From assembly GCA_025331435.1 (NCBI GenBank), contig JAIWNI010000169.1:1-38195 (forward strand): DNA of 38,195 bases, given 5' to 3'. This DNA is from Choanephora cucurbitarum. Its lineage: Eukaryota > Mucoromycota > Mucoromycetes > Mucorales > Choanephoraceae. The position numbers were made by a program, and so were the translations under genes. Positions within the stretch are counted from its first letter, which is position 1. The number at the start of each line of letters is the position of its first letter. The notes beneath the pieces are model-generated. The model did no database searches, had not been told where the DNA came from, and was given only the letters and a program-made list of their open reading frames with translations. This document shows, piece after piece, positions 1 through 10,330 of the stretch.

Positions 1-546
1 GCAACGTTACCTCTATACATGCTCATCAGTGCTATGTTGATGTCTACACTACGTAGATACAAAGCGCTCAAGGTAGGTTGCATTGTTCATAGAAATATCG
101 AAAAGTAACTCAATTACCATGATGGTCTTGCTTTTAGTTTGAAGCAAACATGGTGCAAATGTGTAGTCAGCTGAATGCGACCGAGAATATCCGAGGAATC
201 CACTTTAGCCTCAGTAAAGATGGAGCGATTCATTCATCACGATTTTGGGCTCGGATTAAATCGGTCTATGTAAAGTTCACTACTTTTTGTTGTTAGGTTG
301 TCATTCACTAACCAACTAACTTTACAGGCTATTGAAATTGAAGTTGATGACCGATTTGTTGCTTTAAAAAGCCATCGATTTAACCGACGCTCACCTTCTG
401 AAGATGATGTGTTAACCTCTCCTAAGCTAGTGTATGTCAATTACCATAATGTAGATGAAAAGAACCATGATAAGCACATGTTTTTAGAATCTCCACCAGC
501 ATGGTCTCCGCCTTATAATGAGAAAACGATCAGCCATTTAGCTTAA
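1..546 (+). CDS. C-terminal part of an uncharacterised membrane protein (cut by window edge)
   Basis: Three exons can be joined: 1-72, 138-269 and 328-546 (stop 544-546), all phase 0. The introns are 65 nt (GTAGGT...TTTTAG) and 58 nt (GTAAAG...TTACAG, with a CTAAC branch site shortly upstream). Together they give the last 140 residues of a protein whose start lies left of the window. The first exon is hydrophobic (begins ATLPLYMLISAMLM) and is followed by basic residues (RRYK), which looks like the end of a membrane segment facing the cytosol. The rest is a soluble tail with an acidic/basic mix, an SPSEDD-like patch and a proline-rich end (SPPAWSPPY). I do not recognise the family. The exon model is well supported because all three frames join without a shift; the function is unknown. 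Confidence 0.6.
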
Positions 547-1740
547 TTGCATACCGTATGTGTATGCTTGTAAGTCAGTTCATGTATAAATAGAAACTTT
601 GGATCCTCAAAGGAAGAAAATTTTAAAATCCAATAAACAGTTCGTAAACAATAAGAAACACATCAGACTATACAAACAAATATTAAATGACCCTTTATGC
701 TTTTCTCTTTTTTATTGTATCATAATATCATATCTCACTGTTGTTGTTGTCAGGCAATAAGAAAAAAAATCAAGCCTCGTATTCTTATGTCAAAATCAGT
801 ATTCCTCGATACAAAAAAAAATGCACGCCTATACCCGAGTAAGTTATTTTTCTAATTGCCTTATGGAGATTGCTATTGCAAGGATACTATAACAAATCAT
901 TTGTTACTGCCAAAAATACTTCAAACTTGCAAAAGCCAACTTTAATTGAGAAAGAAGATGTTACATAATACATGGCTTTCTTCTTTGACTTATAAACATG
1001 TTGTTACTCGATTATTCTTTTTTACAAAAAAAAACATGGCTTTCACGACGACTCAAGCTTTCAGTATACAGTAATTGCTCTATTCTAGACTGTCAATATT
1101 TCTGAGAAATGCTACTCTTAAAATAAGCATAATCTTAAATCGAGCGATTACTGTAGGTCTTTTTTTTCGACAGCTTCTAAACATATACTGAGGCAGAGCT
1201 GACTTTAGCAAAAAAAAAATAAGATTTCAAATATTACATTCTCGATCTAGTCTAATCCCAAGATTTGGTGTAGAAGAAATTGTACTCTTTTTGCATTTAG
1301 AAAAGCAAATCGATCTTATTTTAAAGTTTTGGTTGATTTGAGAATGACTCAATTTTGGGAGTGGATAGCCCTTATATGAAACAAACAATCTTGGGGTGAT
1401 TATGACACTTTTACATTGAAATACTTTTAGTTGCCATGATTTGCTTTACCTACTGTATTAGCAATAAAACATCAGTGTTAAAAGCACAATTCCTAACTTG
1501 AAAATGTAAGCCCTTTTGAGTTCAAAGGTTCTTTTATATATATATCTCGTTTTGGAAACGAGTCTTCCAAGAATCGTGTAAGACTAATGGAAAACAATTT
1601 AGGAAAGCTACTACTGCTTAGTCTGGAAAGTGGTAAAGTGGAGGTATACCTTAGTGAGTACTTTGATTTTGTTCCCTTTTCCCTTTCTTGCAACAACTAG
1701 TCTATCATCTAAAAAAATGACATCTTAAGCCTTCTTTATT
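547..1740. other. Intergenic, no gene seen
   Basis: AT-rich sequence with many A and T runs. No reading frame with protein-like composition, no tRNA-like element and no repeat worth naming was found. Confidence 0.5.
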
Positions 1741-1861
1741 CTTCTTTTTCACTCAACGTTCACTTACCGCTTGTATTGCTGAACAACATGGTAGATAGAA
1801 TTCAATAATTGATACAACAGTTACAATCTTACTACAAAGTGTATATAAACACACAATCAGC

Positions 1862-2404
1862 ATGCAGACAGCAGGGGAACTTGCAGCACAGTTATACTCG
1901 CTTGGTATACGTCCAAAGTTTAAGTGAATACTTTCTGAATTTCTGGTCACATATTTGGAACTCGATTGCTCTATCTACACGGCCTCACCACTTCAGGACA
2001 TAGACAGAAAAATTCCTTTGGATTATATTGACTTATGAATAGCATTGAATATCAAGCACCTGTCACTATCTCATCCACTGCAAAACGAACGGACAGAGGA
2101 CGGCATAAAAGTCAGTATTGCGGCAATTCCAGTATTCAATCTTTGCAGTCCTTAGATCATGGATGTTTTAGCAGATGAATTACCTATCAATGAAACTAGC
2201 AGTGGCAATTTAGAGTGTAATATGCATACATTCGGTTTTAGTCATCTTTTTATCTTACCTATGTACAGATGTCAGTATTAACCCTGTAAATATTTCAAAT
2301 GGAGTTATCGTAACTATATGGTCTATTAGTGAACATGCTTCTCAAAGCCTTTCTAGGAGGATAGCGTGCTTTTTCCATTCAATACCCAACACCGTAAAAA
2401 AAAA
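1862..2404 (+). pseudogene. Possible decayed coding sequence with in-frame stops
   Basis: From the ATG at 1862 one frame reads as protein-like sequence to about 2218, interrupted by TGA at about 1925, TGA at about 2036 and TAG at about 2156. Recognisable stretches include ELAAQLYSLGIRPKF and KVSIAAIPVFNLCSP. A plausible 51-nt intron (GTAATATG...TGTACAG, about 2219-2270) would join it to a further open stretch (SINPVNISNGVIVTIWSISE) ending near 2404. Three stops in about 120 codons is fewer than expected for this base composition, and a normal-size intron lies in phase, so decay of a real gene is likelier than chance. I do not recognise the family. Confidence 0.3.
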
Positions 2405-3529
2405 TTAGAGATTCTTTAAAGGTTTTTTTAAAGACTAAAAAAGTCCATCTTTATCAGGTTTTCTTAACCCAATCACAGACTTTTAGAAGGTCATTTTGCT
2501 GATTTTTTTTTGCTATTGCTTCCGATAAAACACCCACCCATACAACAACAATAGTAGATTTCTTTGTGAAATGTTAGCCTGAGAATAATGAATGAAAGTC
2601 TTAAAATCTGTCCCGGCTACTATAGTTTGGTTGGATTGTTCAATGAGCTACCAAGGACGTTTTCAATTGAGTTTATACTGTTTTATATCATCATTCTGAT
2701 GAATAGGTTAGTTGCTCAATAAGAACAGAAGCCTCATGGGACAGATTCTCGAGGCACAGAACTTTATTAGTTGGTGTCTCAAGAGGCAGAACATTAAGAT
2801 AAAGATATCCAAGGGATACCAAATCGAGAGACATTGGCTCAGAGGAAGAATCTCTATAAAGAACATATTTTTTTTGAAACTCTTGCATCTTACTACAAAA
2901 CCAAACAGGCAATTGAAGAGAACCGACTGAAGCGAGAAAAAATAATGACAGAAGTTGATGTACACAAATGGAATATTGAGCTATTTGGTTCCAAAGAAGA
3001 ACTTAAAAAAGAAATCGAAGTTCTTTTAGAGCATTCTCGAACTCAAATGAAGTTAGGAGGGTAGAAGATACATTTCTATCTGCATATGTGCTGAGTGTAT
3101 TCTGACTTGCAATGAATTAGCATCAGTTTGGAGATGACTAGGTGAGCTGCTCCTTGTTTATTTTTTGGTGAAAACCATATGCGTTAGTTGGAGAGAAAAG
3201 ACTAAACAAAGCTGGACTGAAGGAGCTCGATGGCTACTCTTGAAGATCTGTAAATAAGCTTTTTCACCTCAGAGATCTAGTGTTCAAGATGAACCTTATA
3301 GTTTTCTTGCTCCGCGTATGTCGGATGTTGGTTATGTGTCACTTTAATTGTAGAGGAGTTAATAGGAACAAGAAAAGTGGACTGGCGGCATAAACTAGGA
3401 AGTAAACCCCTTTTCCCTTCTTCTTTACTGTATATCTTTACACTTCTTCTCTTGTCTTGAAGAAAAGCCAGAGGTAAGAGATGATCACGTCATAGCTGAG
3501 TGGGAATTGCTCTACCAAAGTGACTGCGA
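2405..3529. other. Intergenic with one short coding-like fragment
   Basis: No intact gene. Positions 2831-3064 hold a 77-codon open stretch rich in Lys, Glu and Leu (for example KTKQAIEENRLKREKIM and SKEELKKEIEVLLEHS) that would form a helix or coiled coil. A stop lies just upstream and no start or splice acceptor stands out, so it is at most a 3' remnant of a gene. Nothing notable was seen elsewhere in the interval. Confidence 0.35.
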
Positions 3530-3537
3530 CAAAAATT

Positions 3538-4160
3538 TCAGTAGGGACCCTGCTTTTGGAGGGCAAGAAAAATAAGGGTATAAAAAGGGTCCTTTTTTCT
3601 GTTGTTTTTTTGTTTCCTTATCCTAACCCCGATTAGAGTACGTTTGAACAACGGTCGGTTAACCTTACAGAAAAAACGTTGTATAGTTGCGTTCTGGCCC
3701 CTAAAGAGGATTCGCTTATACCGTTCCATTATGTTTGGTGCTGAGATGTTGATGCGCGGACTGACGGGTATAGCTGTTCATAGTCCTCACGAGAAGCATT
3801 CCAATCTTCGTAGTGGAATCTTTATTAAGGTTCTTTTCGAGAGGCATTCCATACCTCGTAGAAAGGGACTGCAACAGCGGCTTTGTCTAAAAGGCTGTGG
3901 CATACACCTGACACTTAAAAATGGCTATGGATCGCTTTTGGCGACTTGGCTTGGCTTTCCTTCCTGCGAGGCGCCTTGACATGCAAAACTAGCCGGTGGA
4001 CGACGATGAAGTTATTGCGCTCCTTTTAGATAGGGGTCCTCCGTGTGATCCGACCTATAAGCGACTTCTACGCAGGGAAGCCCAACTTATTAACGGTGAT
4101 GGAGTATCCTTTTTCCTCCTTCTGGGAGGTTTTTGGCACGGACTTCGGTCAGTGTGAAAT
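3538..4160. other. GC-richer segment with coding-like frames, origin unknown
   Basis: This stretch is visibly richer in G and C than its flanks. It carries a TATA-like GGTATAAAAAGGG at about 3577. It also has an imperfect 24-bp direct repeat (3790-3813 and 3838-3861, 4 mismatches, 48 bp apart). A 125-codon frame spans 3602-3979. A second plus-strand frame from ATG 3921 runs about 79 codons with a single TAG at 3990-3992 and contains VIALLLDRGPPCDPTYKRLL. The minus strand also has long open stretches. The composition and the competing frames suggest a decayed mobile element or foreign insert. I found no diagnostic motif. Confidence 0.3.
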
Positions 4161-5400
4161 TCCTAAAGAAAATGAAAATAATAACTACTGTTCTTTATTT
4201 GAGAAAATCAAAGGCTTGTGTATCAGGAAAAGGGTGCTGTTTTTTCTCTTGTCAATATGAGTACTTCATCAATATTTTATTGACTATTGAATAATACGAT
4301 CCTTTACAATACAATACGAACATAAAAAAAAGAAGAAGGATTTCTTGGTCTATTGTTGCATATTTAGCAAATACACTTTGCCTAATTTTATTTATCTGAT
4401 ATGTTGCATGCTTGAGAGATCTAGTTGAGGAGAAGAAGCTACATCTCTACTATCTCAAGAGCTTGAGTTCAGGTGTTCTCTTCAAAGAGGTAAACGATAT
4501 GAGTTTCACTGTTGTACTTCAAAACCTATAGACACGAAGACTTCTTTTTTTTTGTAACCGTGCAATCAATCAGTGTACGTCTTTAACAATCGACGATCCC
4601 TGACTTCTCTAATTTGCTTAGTGACTTGATAAATATTGGCGCTGACTTGTTCTTTTATCGATATAGACTGTTATGCTCTTTTACTTTTAGTGCATGACAA
4701 CGACAGATCAGTCAAAGCTTGTCCACGATGCGCGATTTTAGAAAGTGTTGGAAATAGTAAATGGAAAACTACGTTTTTGTGCAATAAAGCATAACTTGAA
4801 GAGTACGTGCTGCTTTGAATCGTAAGAGTTGCGCTCAAGACTCGAACTGAGGTTATGTCAACCGCACTTCATTCACGATTAGGAGTCAAGTGGAAAACTG
4901 AGCTTAATGTAGTATTCGAAAACGGAAAGTACAGGAGGTTAAAATTTATTCAAAAACACACTTTATGATGATTGTTCAGTAGCTACAAACTAGCTCTCCT
5001 CGTTAGAGACGACAGGCTTATTGCCTGAAACAATTTCCATGTCTTCGTTTTCATCAGCTACGTTCCTCATAAATCGCAGCAGGAATATCCTTGCTGACAT
5101 GCTCATTCACTTTGAAAGTTAAGAAAAGAAACTTTCATGATTGGTTTGATTCAAAAAATCAACAAAAATGACATCTTAGAAGCTTGCGATTTGGTCAAGA
5201 AAACCTGATGGGATAGTTTTTTTTTGCTCTTAATTTTTTTACAGTACAAATTGGACTTCTCTAACTAATAGTGTCATTCAAATGAAAGATATTCTTAAAG
5301 GACTGATGGGGTGAAATTAGATTATTTTATTATACAGAAATACAAACCATTTTAATACTATATATGGGTACTTCTTTACCAACATGTGTATCTCAACCTT
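4161..5400. other. Intergenic, decayed fragments only
   Basis: No intact gene. A 43-codon stop-to-stop plus-strand stretch near 4400-4530 (contains DLVEEKKLHLYYLKSLSS) and a short minus-strand stretch ending near 5000 (ends NKPVVSNEES) look coding-like, but each is broken on both sides. A minus-strand tRNA-like string near 4815-4870 is judged not to be a tRNA. Confidence 0.35.
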
Positions 5401-5412
5401 TTATTTTACCAT

Positions 5413-6140
5413 TCAGGATGATGTTTTGAAGTATTCCGGTTTGAATGGTATGCTCAACTTTCAGATGTGTCTTTGGGTTGACCTTTGAGAAACGTTTCTG
5501 CCAAAGAGATAACATGCCCACTCTGGAATTAGCCTTTAGGTACATGTAAGGCTGATGGCATAGTTCGTATCAATAACGATCTGGAGCTGATGCTGTGGAG
5601 ACTGCTGGTGCCTTTCTGAAGAACGATGCTTGCAAGACTGTCTTTGATAACAGCAAGGGTATGTTTGCTATGTTAGTCATGCTGAAGACCATAGCAAACA
5701 AGATACAATCGCGCCAGCTGTTCGAGCTTCAGAAAGCTCAAGGTTCTGTACTTGCAGCCTAGTAATAAGAAACGTATTATCACCTTAAAGCTTCGTGCTT
5801 CATTCACTGATTTATTTATATCTCTTCCTTCATAAGACTGCTATCTCAGATTATGGCAAATGAGTTACAACAAGAATGGACAATATGAGTGCATCCGAGT
5901 TGCAAAAGCTGTCGTGAGCGAGGTGAAGAAAGACGAAGAGGTTTGCGGAAGCTGCCTAAATCAATTTATGATGAAGATGAAGGTACAGATCAAACTCTTG
6001 GCTGATCAATTAGTCAAATGCACCAATATCTCTATGTTATATAGGAGTGCTTGGCAGAGTCTTTGGAGACTGTGAAGCTCTTAGAAGAAGAGCATGCAAT
6101 GAAGAAGAGAGAAGCAAAAAGCGACAGTAACAGTCAAGGT
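5413..6140 (+). pseudogene. Possible decayed gene fragments
   Basis: Two coding-like stretches lie on the plus strand. The first (about 5580-5762, ends in TAG) reads GADAVETAGAFLKNDACKTV and continues to QLFELQKAQGSVLAA. The second (about 5890-6140) is Lys/Glu-rich. A 51-nt GT-AG intron (about 5989-6040) could join KDEEVCGSCLNQFMMKMK to ECLAESLETVKLLEEEHAMK in phase 0. Frames shift between the pieces and no start codon context is convincing. Family not recognised. Confidence 0.25.
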
Positions 6141-6290
6141 GTATATCTTTTTGACATTGTTTGTCCTAAAATTTTAAGATTTCCTATGGCAAGCATTCGT
6201 GAGGGTCTGGTAAAAAAGCAAACGAGTCTCCATACAGCCAGTAATTGTCTCCTCCTCTCCTCTTTTTTTCTCCTCTCTTGTTTCCCGTAC

Positions 6291-6378
6291 TTTTTTATGT
6301 TTTCTCTTTTTTTATGTTTTCTCTTTTTTTATGTTTTCTCTTTTTTTATGTTTTCTCTTTTTTTATGTTTTCTCTTTT
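6291..6378. repeat. 17-nt pyrimidine-rich minisatellite, about five copies
   Basis: The unit TTTTCTCTTTTTTTATG is repeated head to tail about five times inside a longer T/C-rich tract (about 6245-6440). Overlapping frames translate as Phe/Leu/Ser strings; these are an artefact of the repeat. Confidence 0.85.
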
Positions 6379-6449
6379 CTTCTTTCTTTTTGGTTACACT
6401 TCTCTTTTTTATTTATTCTCTCTTGTTCTGTTTACTATTGTTTTTTATA

Positions 6450-7100
6450 TAATTTCCCTAAAAAAAAAGAAGAACAGAGATGTTTATTCGCAGTTACTTT
6501 GTACAAGCATATATATTGAAGAGCTAAAATACAAAAGCTTGCTTTTCGTTTTGCAGTGAGCCTCATTTTACCTAAAGCGTTCTGAATACTATAATGACGG
6601 AAAAGACAGTAAAAGTACAGTGATCCTTTTCCTAAACTGTGGAGTGATATCATAATAAGACTTTTTCACAAAAAAGAATACCTTATTTTCCTGCTTAACT
6701 CTAGGCCTATTACAGTCAGTCAAGAAATAAAAAAAGTCGGCGTTTTGATCTCCCATATGGTGATTTTAGATGATTAAACTATTGTTATCCTTGTGCACTT
6801 TGTTTGATGCCTATTCGACATATCCTCATTTTCTTAATATTGCGTTAGCTGACCCTTGTAATATATAGACATAATAGAAGATGAACTTTATAGCATTTGA
6901 TTTGTACACCAAACGCGCAAATAATTTTTCCGTTTGGTGTAGTTCACAAATTTTTTTTCTCGCCAAATGGTAACTTTAAAAAGATAAGGTTGTTCCTGAA
7001 ATCTCAGAAACATTGACCAATCAAATATTGTTATTGTTACTTTTTCTGAAAGATGATACACTTATGCATGTTAGCTTACTGTGTGAAAAAAACAAACAGA
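6450..7100. other. Intergenic, upstream of MIOX
   Basis: AT-rich with no gene seen. Its right end holds the promoter of the downstream myo-inositol oxygenase gene. Confidence 0.5.
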
Positions 7101-7107
7101 CGCCAGA

Positions 7108-7115
7108 TATAAAAA
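7108..7115 (+). promoter_or_regulatory. TATA box of MIOX
   Basis: TATAAAAA lies 36 bp before the MIOX start codon and is followed by a pyrimidine-rich stretch typical of transcription start regions in these fungi. The short distance implies a very short 5' UTR. Confidence 0.55.
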
Positions 7116-7151
7116 CGCATTATTTCGTGTCTCTTTCTTTTTCTTTAAACA

Positions 7152-8087
7152 ATGAGAGTCATTCCATCTACTCAATTAGCTGAAGCAGCAAGAATATCAG
7201 ATGCCTGGGATCATTTTCTTCAACAGAAATATGGAGGCAAGAACAGCTCAACAAAAGAAACTAGTGCTTTCAGAGATTATACAGTGGCCGCTGTTGAGCA
7301 GCCCACTGTCGCAGCCTTTTATAAAGAAAACCATGAAAAGCAAACAGTAGAGCATGTACTTTCCAAAAAGAAACTCTATGGTGGTCTGACACATAACGAA
7401 ATGGGTATCTGGGATATGCTGGAATTAATGGACACTATGGTGGACGAATCAGATCCAGATACCAGTTTTTCTCAGATTGTCCATTCGCTTCAGTCCGCAG
7501 AGGCAGCAAGAAGAGACGGACAACCAAGATGGATGATTTTGACTGCTCTGATACATGATTTAGGCAAATATCTATTTTTCTTGGGTGAGCCCCAGTGGTC
7601 GGTAAAGTACATTGGCAGCTTAGAAAAGAAAACAAGGATGACTTATATGATGTAGGTAGTAGGAGACACTTTCCCTGTAGGATGTCAATATTCAGACAAG
7701 ATTGTTCATGCTGAATATCTGAAAGGAAACCCCGATTATGAACACCCCGTTTATTCTACTCGCTATGGTATCTACTCCCCTCATTGTGGTCTTGACAATG
7801 TCCATTTAAGCTATGGTCATGATGAGTATATGTATCAAGTATGCAAAGACTACCTCCCAATAGAGGCACTTTATATCCTTCGATACCATTCGTTTTATGC
7901 ATGTCATAAAGAGGGTCAATATGGTTGGCTATTAAATGATCAAGATGTTGAAATGATGAAGTGGGTCAAGGTTTTCAATCAATACGACCTTTATTCTAAA
8001 GCCGAAGCAGAACCCAACATAGAGGAATTGAAGCCGTACTATATGGAGCTTATCAATGAATACTTTCCTGAAAAAATCAAATGGTAA
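7152..8087 (+). CDS. MIOX: myo-inositol oxygenase
   Basis: This cytosolic non-haem di-iron enzyme cleaves myo-inositol with O2 to D-glucuronate, the first step of inositol catabolism. Two exons, 7152-7601 and 7656-8087, give 293 residues, close to the usual length of about 285. The 54-nt intron (GTAAAG...TGTAG) joins GEPQWS to [10 protein letters not shown], rebuilding the conserved [15 protein letters not shown] core. All six iron ligands of the family can be placed: His111 (HSLQSAE), His135 and Asp136 (LIHDLGK), His205 (GHDEY), His228 (RYHSFY) and Asp261 (NQYDLY), with family-like spacing. The start ATG sits just after a TATA box and a T/C-rich leader. It stands alone; the aldehyde dehydrogenase gene 2.2 kb away points toward it. 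The family assignment is secure and the enzyme appears intact. Confidence 0.95.
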
Positions 8088-8091
8088 TAAA
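8086..8091 (+). terminator. Possible poly(A) signal overlapping the MIOX stop codon
   Basis: AATAAA begins inside the TAA stop codon. A similar overlap occurs at PET117. Usage is unproven, since cleavage normally follows 10-30 nt downstream. Confidence 0.3.
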
Positions 8092-9118
8092 AGAAAGTAT
8101 GCTTTGCACGGCAATTCCCATCTATTTTTTTATGCTTTGTTACTTTGGGTGAACAAAATGCTGAATTTGGTGTTTGCTGCATAAACTGCCCTTTAAGTTA
8201 CTTGAATTTAGTGTTTGTATGAAGTTGCATTTGATGATTTAAAAGCTGTTGATGTGCGATTTCGAAAGCTTTGAGTTACAGAATGAACAGCAGTGTATAA
8301 TCCAGAGAGTGTTCAGTATTTAGTTTCATACAATAATATTAGCTTTGAGATGCAATCTTTTACGGTGTCACATAATCAAAGCGTTCAGTGTGACAAAGCT
8401 CAAAAGAATACATAGACAGAATAGTCTTTTTCAATTTTAGTAAGCTTCTGTGTTAGGCAGTACCTGTTCTAGCCTTGATAATGGAGGTCTAGTGAGTGTA
8501 TTAAGTTAAACTTTAGAGTAGAAGGATACGCTTGTGATGCTAATTGTGTTCTTTCAATACACAGATGTCTTCTCAGATTATAGCTTGTTTTAATCACCCA
8601 CATGCAATTAGATTTAGTTCAACATATCTTTTCTTTACTTGAGAACCACTTTTCAATCAGCTTCTCGTCGAATAAAGAAGCATAACGAGTTAACTTTAAG
8701 CAATTTGATCCAAATTCTATGGAGAAAAGGCTCGTTGCATCTTCTACTTTTAACAAACAATGCGTTGCAAAAGTGATCTAGGATGTTTTGTGTTTTTGCC
8801 TATTTATGTCAACATACAGTTTTGAAGGAGGCTCAGTTATTGTAGACTTCAAGGTCAATGTATCAATAAATATATGCTAACTATGACAAAATAATCATGC
8901 TATTTACTCGTTTCAGATAAACTAACCAGTATTCAAGAATCAATGATGTATACATTCCCCAAGCTGTATACAAGTTTTTCGTCTATCAGAATTAAGGCAT
9001 CAATCACTTGTATGAGACGACATTGATGAATCCAAGAAATACAGTTTTCAAATTTTGTAAAGCACATACAACAAAGAGATACAAATTTTATTTAATTTAA
9101 AAAAGAAAGCTAGAAGTC
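8092..9118. other. Intergenic, nothing recognised
   Basis: About 1 kb of AT-rich sequence with stops in all frames. No gene, RNA or repeat was recognised. Confidence 0.5.
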
Positions 9119-9650
9119 TATTAGCCAGCCTTCGCTTGTAAGCAAAAACTGTTTCCGAGGGTAACCAAACGTGGAGGTTGACTTCAATCTACCCTCTTCT
9201 CTATCTTACGGTGCGAGATACCACTTGATCTATTCTTAAAAAGAAATGAACCAAGGGAAGACCATACCAAGGCTAAACTGAGTCATCCGTACCATCCCTT
9301 TTTACTCGGCCGCTACGCAGGGTAGAAAACCCGGATTGCATGAGTTAATTGAAAGGTGCCTCCCCCAGCCCCATACAAACACGAGTCTCCTATCTATTCT
9401 ATTTCAACCCACGCCAGGATATACAGCGAGCCAGTTTACCTCAAGCAACCCCTTTCTTTGCAGAAAGAAGAAACTTCCACAACAAGGTCTGAAAGAACTT
9501 TCTCTTGCTTGGAAAGCGAACGAGGTATTTGGATCAAGAAGGCACCCATCTCCGCCTACCTCCTGACGCTCAAACTTGTTAGGCTTAAGCGCAACACCTT
9601 TCATATACCAAGTCGTGCGATAGCAAGAATCACCTTGCCCTAAAGAAAGG
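9119..9650. other. GC-richer island of unknown origin
   Basis: This half-kilobase differs from its AT-rich surroundings and starts and ends abruptly, with A/T-rich tracts at both borders. Open frames of 76-98 codons exist on both strands (9356-9643 plus; 9404-9700 minus), but none has a recognisable motif, and codon-like composition does not favour one strand. Some stretches (for example GCGAGATACCACTTGATC near 9212) resemble the A/C-rich style of structured RNA genes, so a decayed rRNA-like or organellar insert is one possibility; a decayed transposon is another. Neither is shown. Confidence 0.3.
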
Positions 9651-10330
9651 AGAAAAAAAAGAAAAGGAAAAAGAAAACAAAACTTCTGTTTAAAAAGCAA
9701 AATTAATCTTTTTTTTTTGCATGAAAGTGGTCATTGAATGATAAATTTCATGGTCATATCTTGTGAATATGCTCAGTACTATTTTTATTTAAAATAAATA
9801 ATGAGATATAAGTGTATGCTTGCATTCTTTTCGCCTGTGTCACTGGCTGTATTTGTATCAAGTCCTCTTTTCTATTGTTTCTTAACATGTATATCGATGA
9901 TTAAAAATTTCTAGTACTTGTTAAACATTTCTATCTTCACATGCAAAAAGATGTATCACAAAAAAGCTATGAAGCTAAAAAAAAAAAGAAGATGCTGATA
10001 AAAAGAGTAATTGCTAATGTTTATCAGTATAGCCCCACTTTAGGTACTTTTAGTCGAAACCTTTAAATTTTTAGTCGACTTGGCAAGCAATTCAAACCAC
10101 CAACAGAAGCATAAGTTATTTTTCATAAGCTACTATAGAACATCGATTGAACTCAGTATTTCTGAAATGAAGAAACAACAGAAAAATCAACAAAAGAAAA
10201 CAGGACAAAGAATACGAGGCGTTCAAATTAAAGGACTCTAAGAGTAGTGCTATCTCATCATCTCAAAGAGAATCAGTTGGAAGATACAAAGAAAGAGAGT
10301 ACATTTTATTCAACAAGTATCACACCATTA
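9651..10330. other. Intergenic, downstream of ALDH
   Basis: AT-rich 3' flank of the minus-strand aldehyde dehydrogenase gene. No other feature was recognised. Confidence 0.45.

Noticed and set aside
4815..4870. Minus-strand tRNA-like string with AGTTCGAGTC
   Set aside because: The T-loop would be 8 nt and no matching A box or acceptor stem is present; at most a tRNA relic.
6051..6559. Overlapping Phe/Leu-rich frames that look like membrane proteins
   Set aside because: They are translations of the 17-nt pyrimidine minisatellite and its T-rich flanks.
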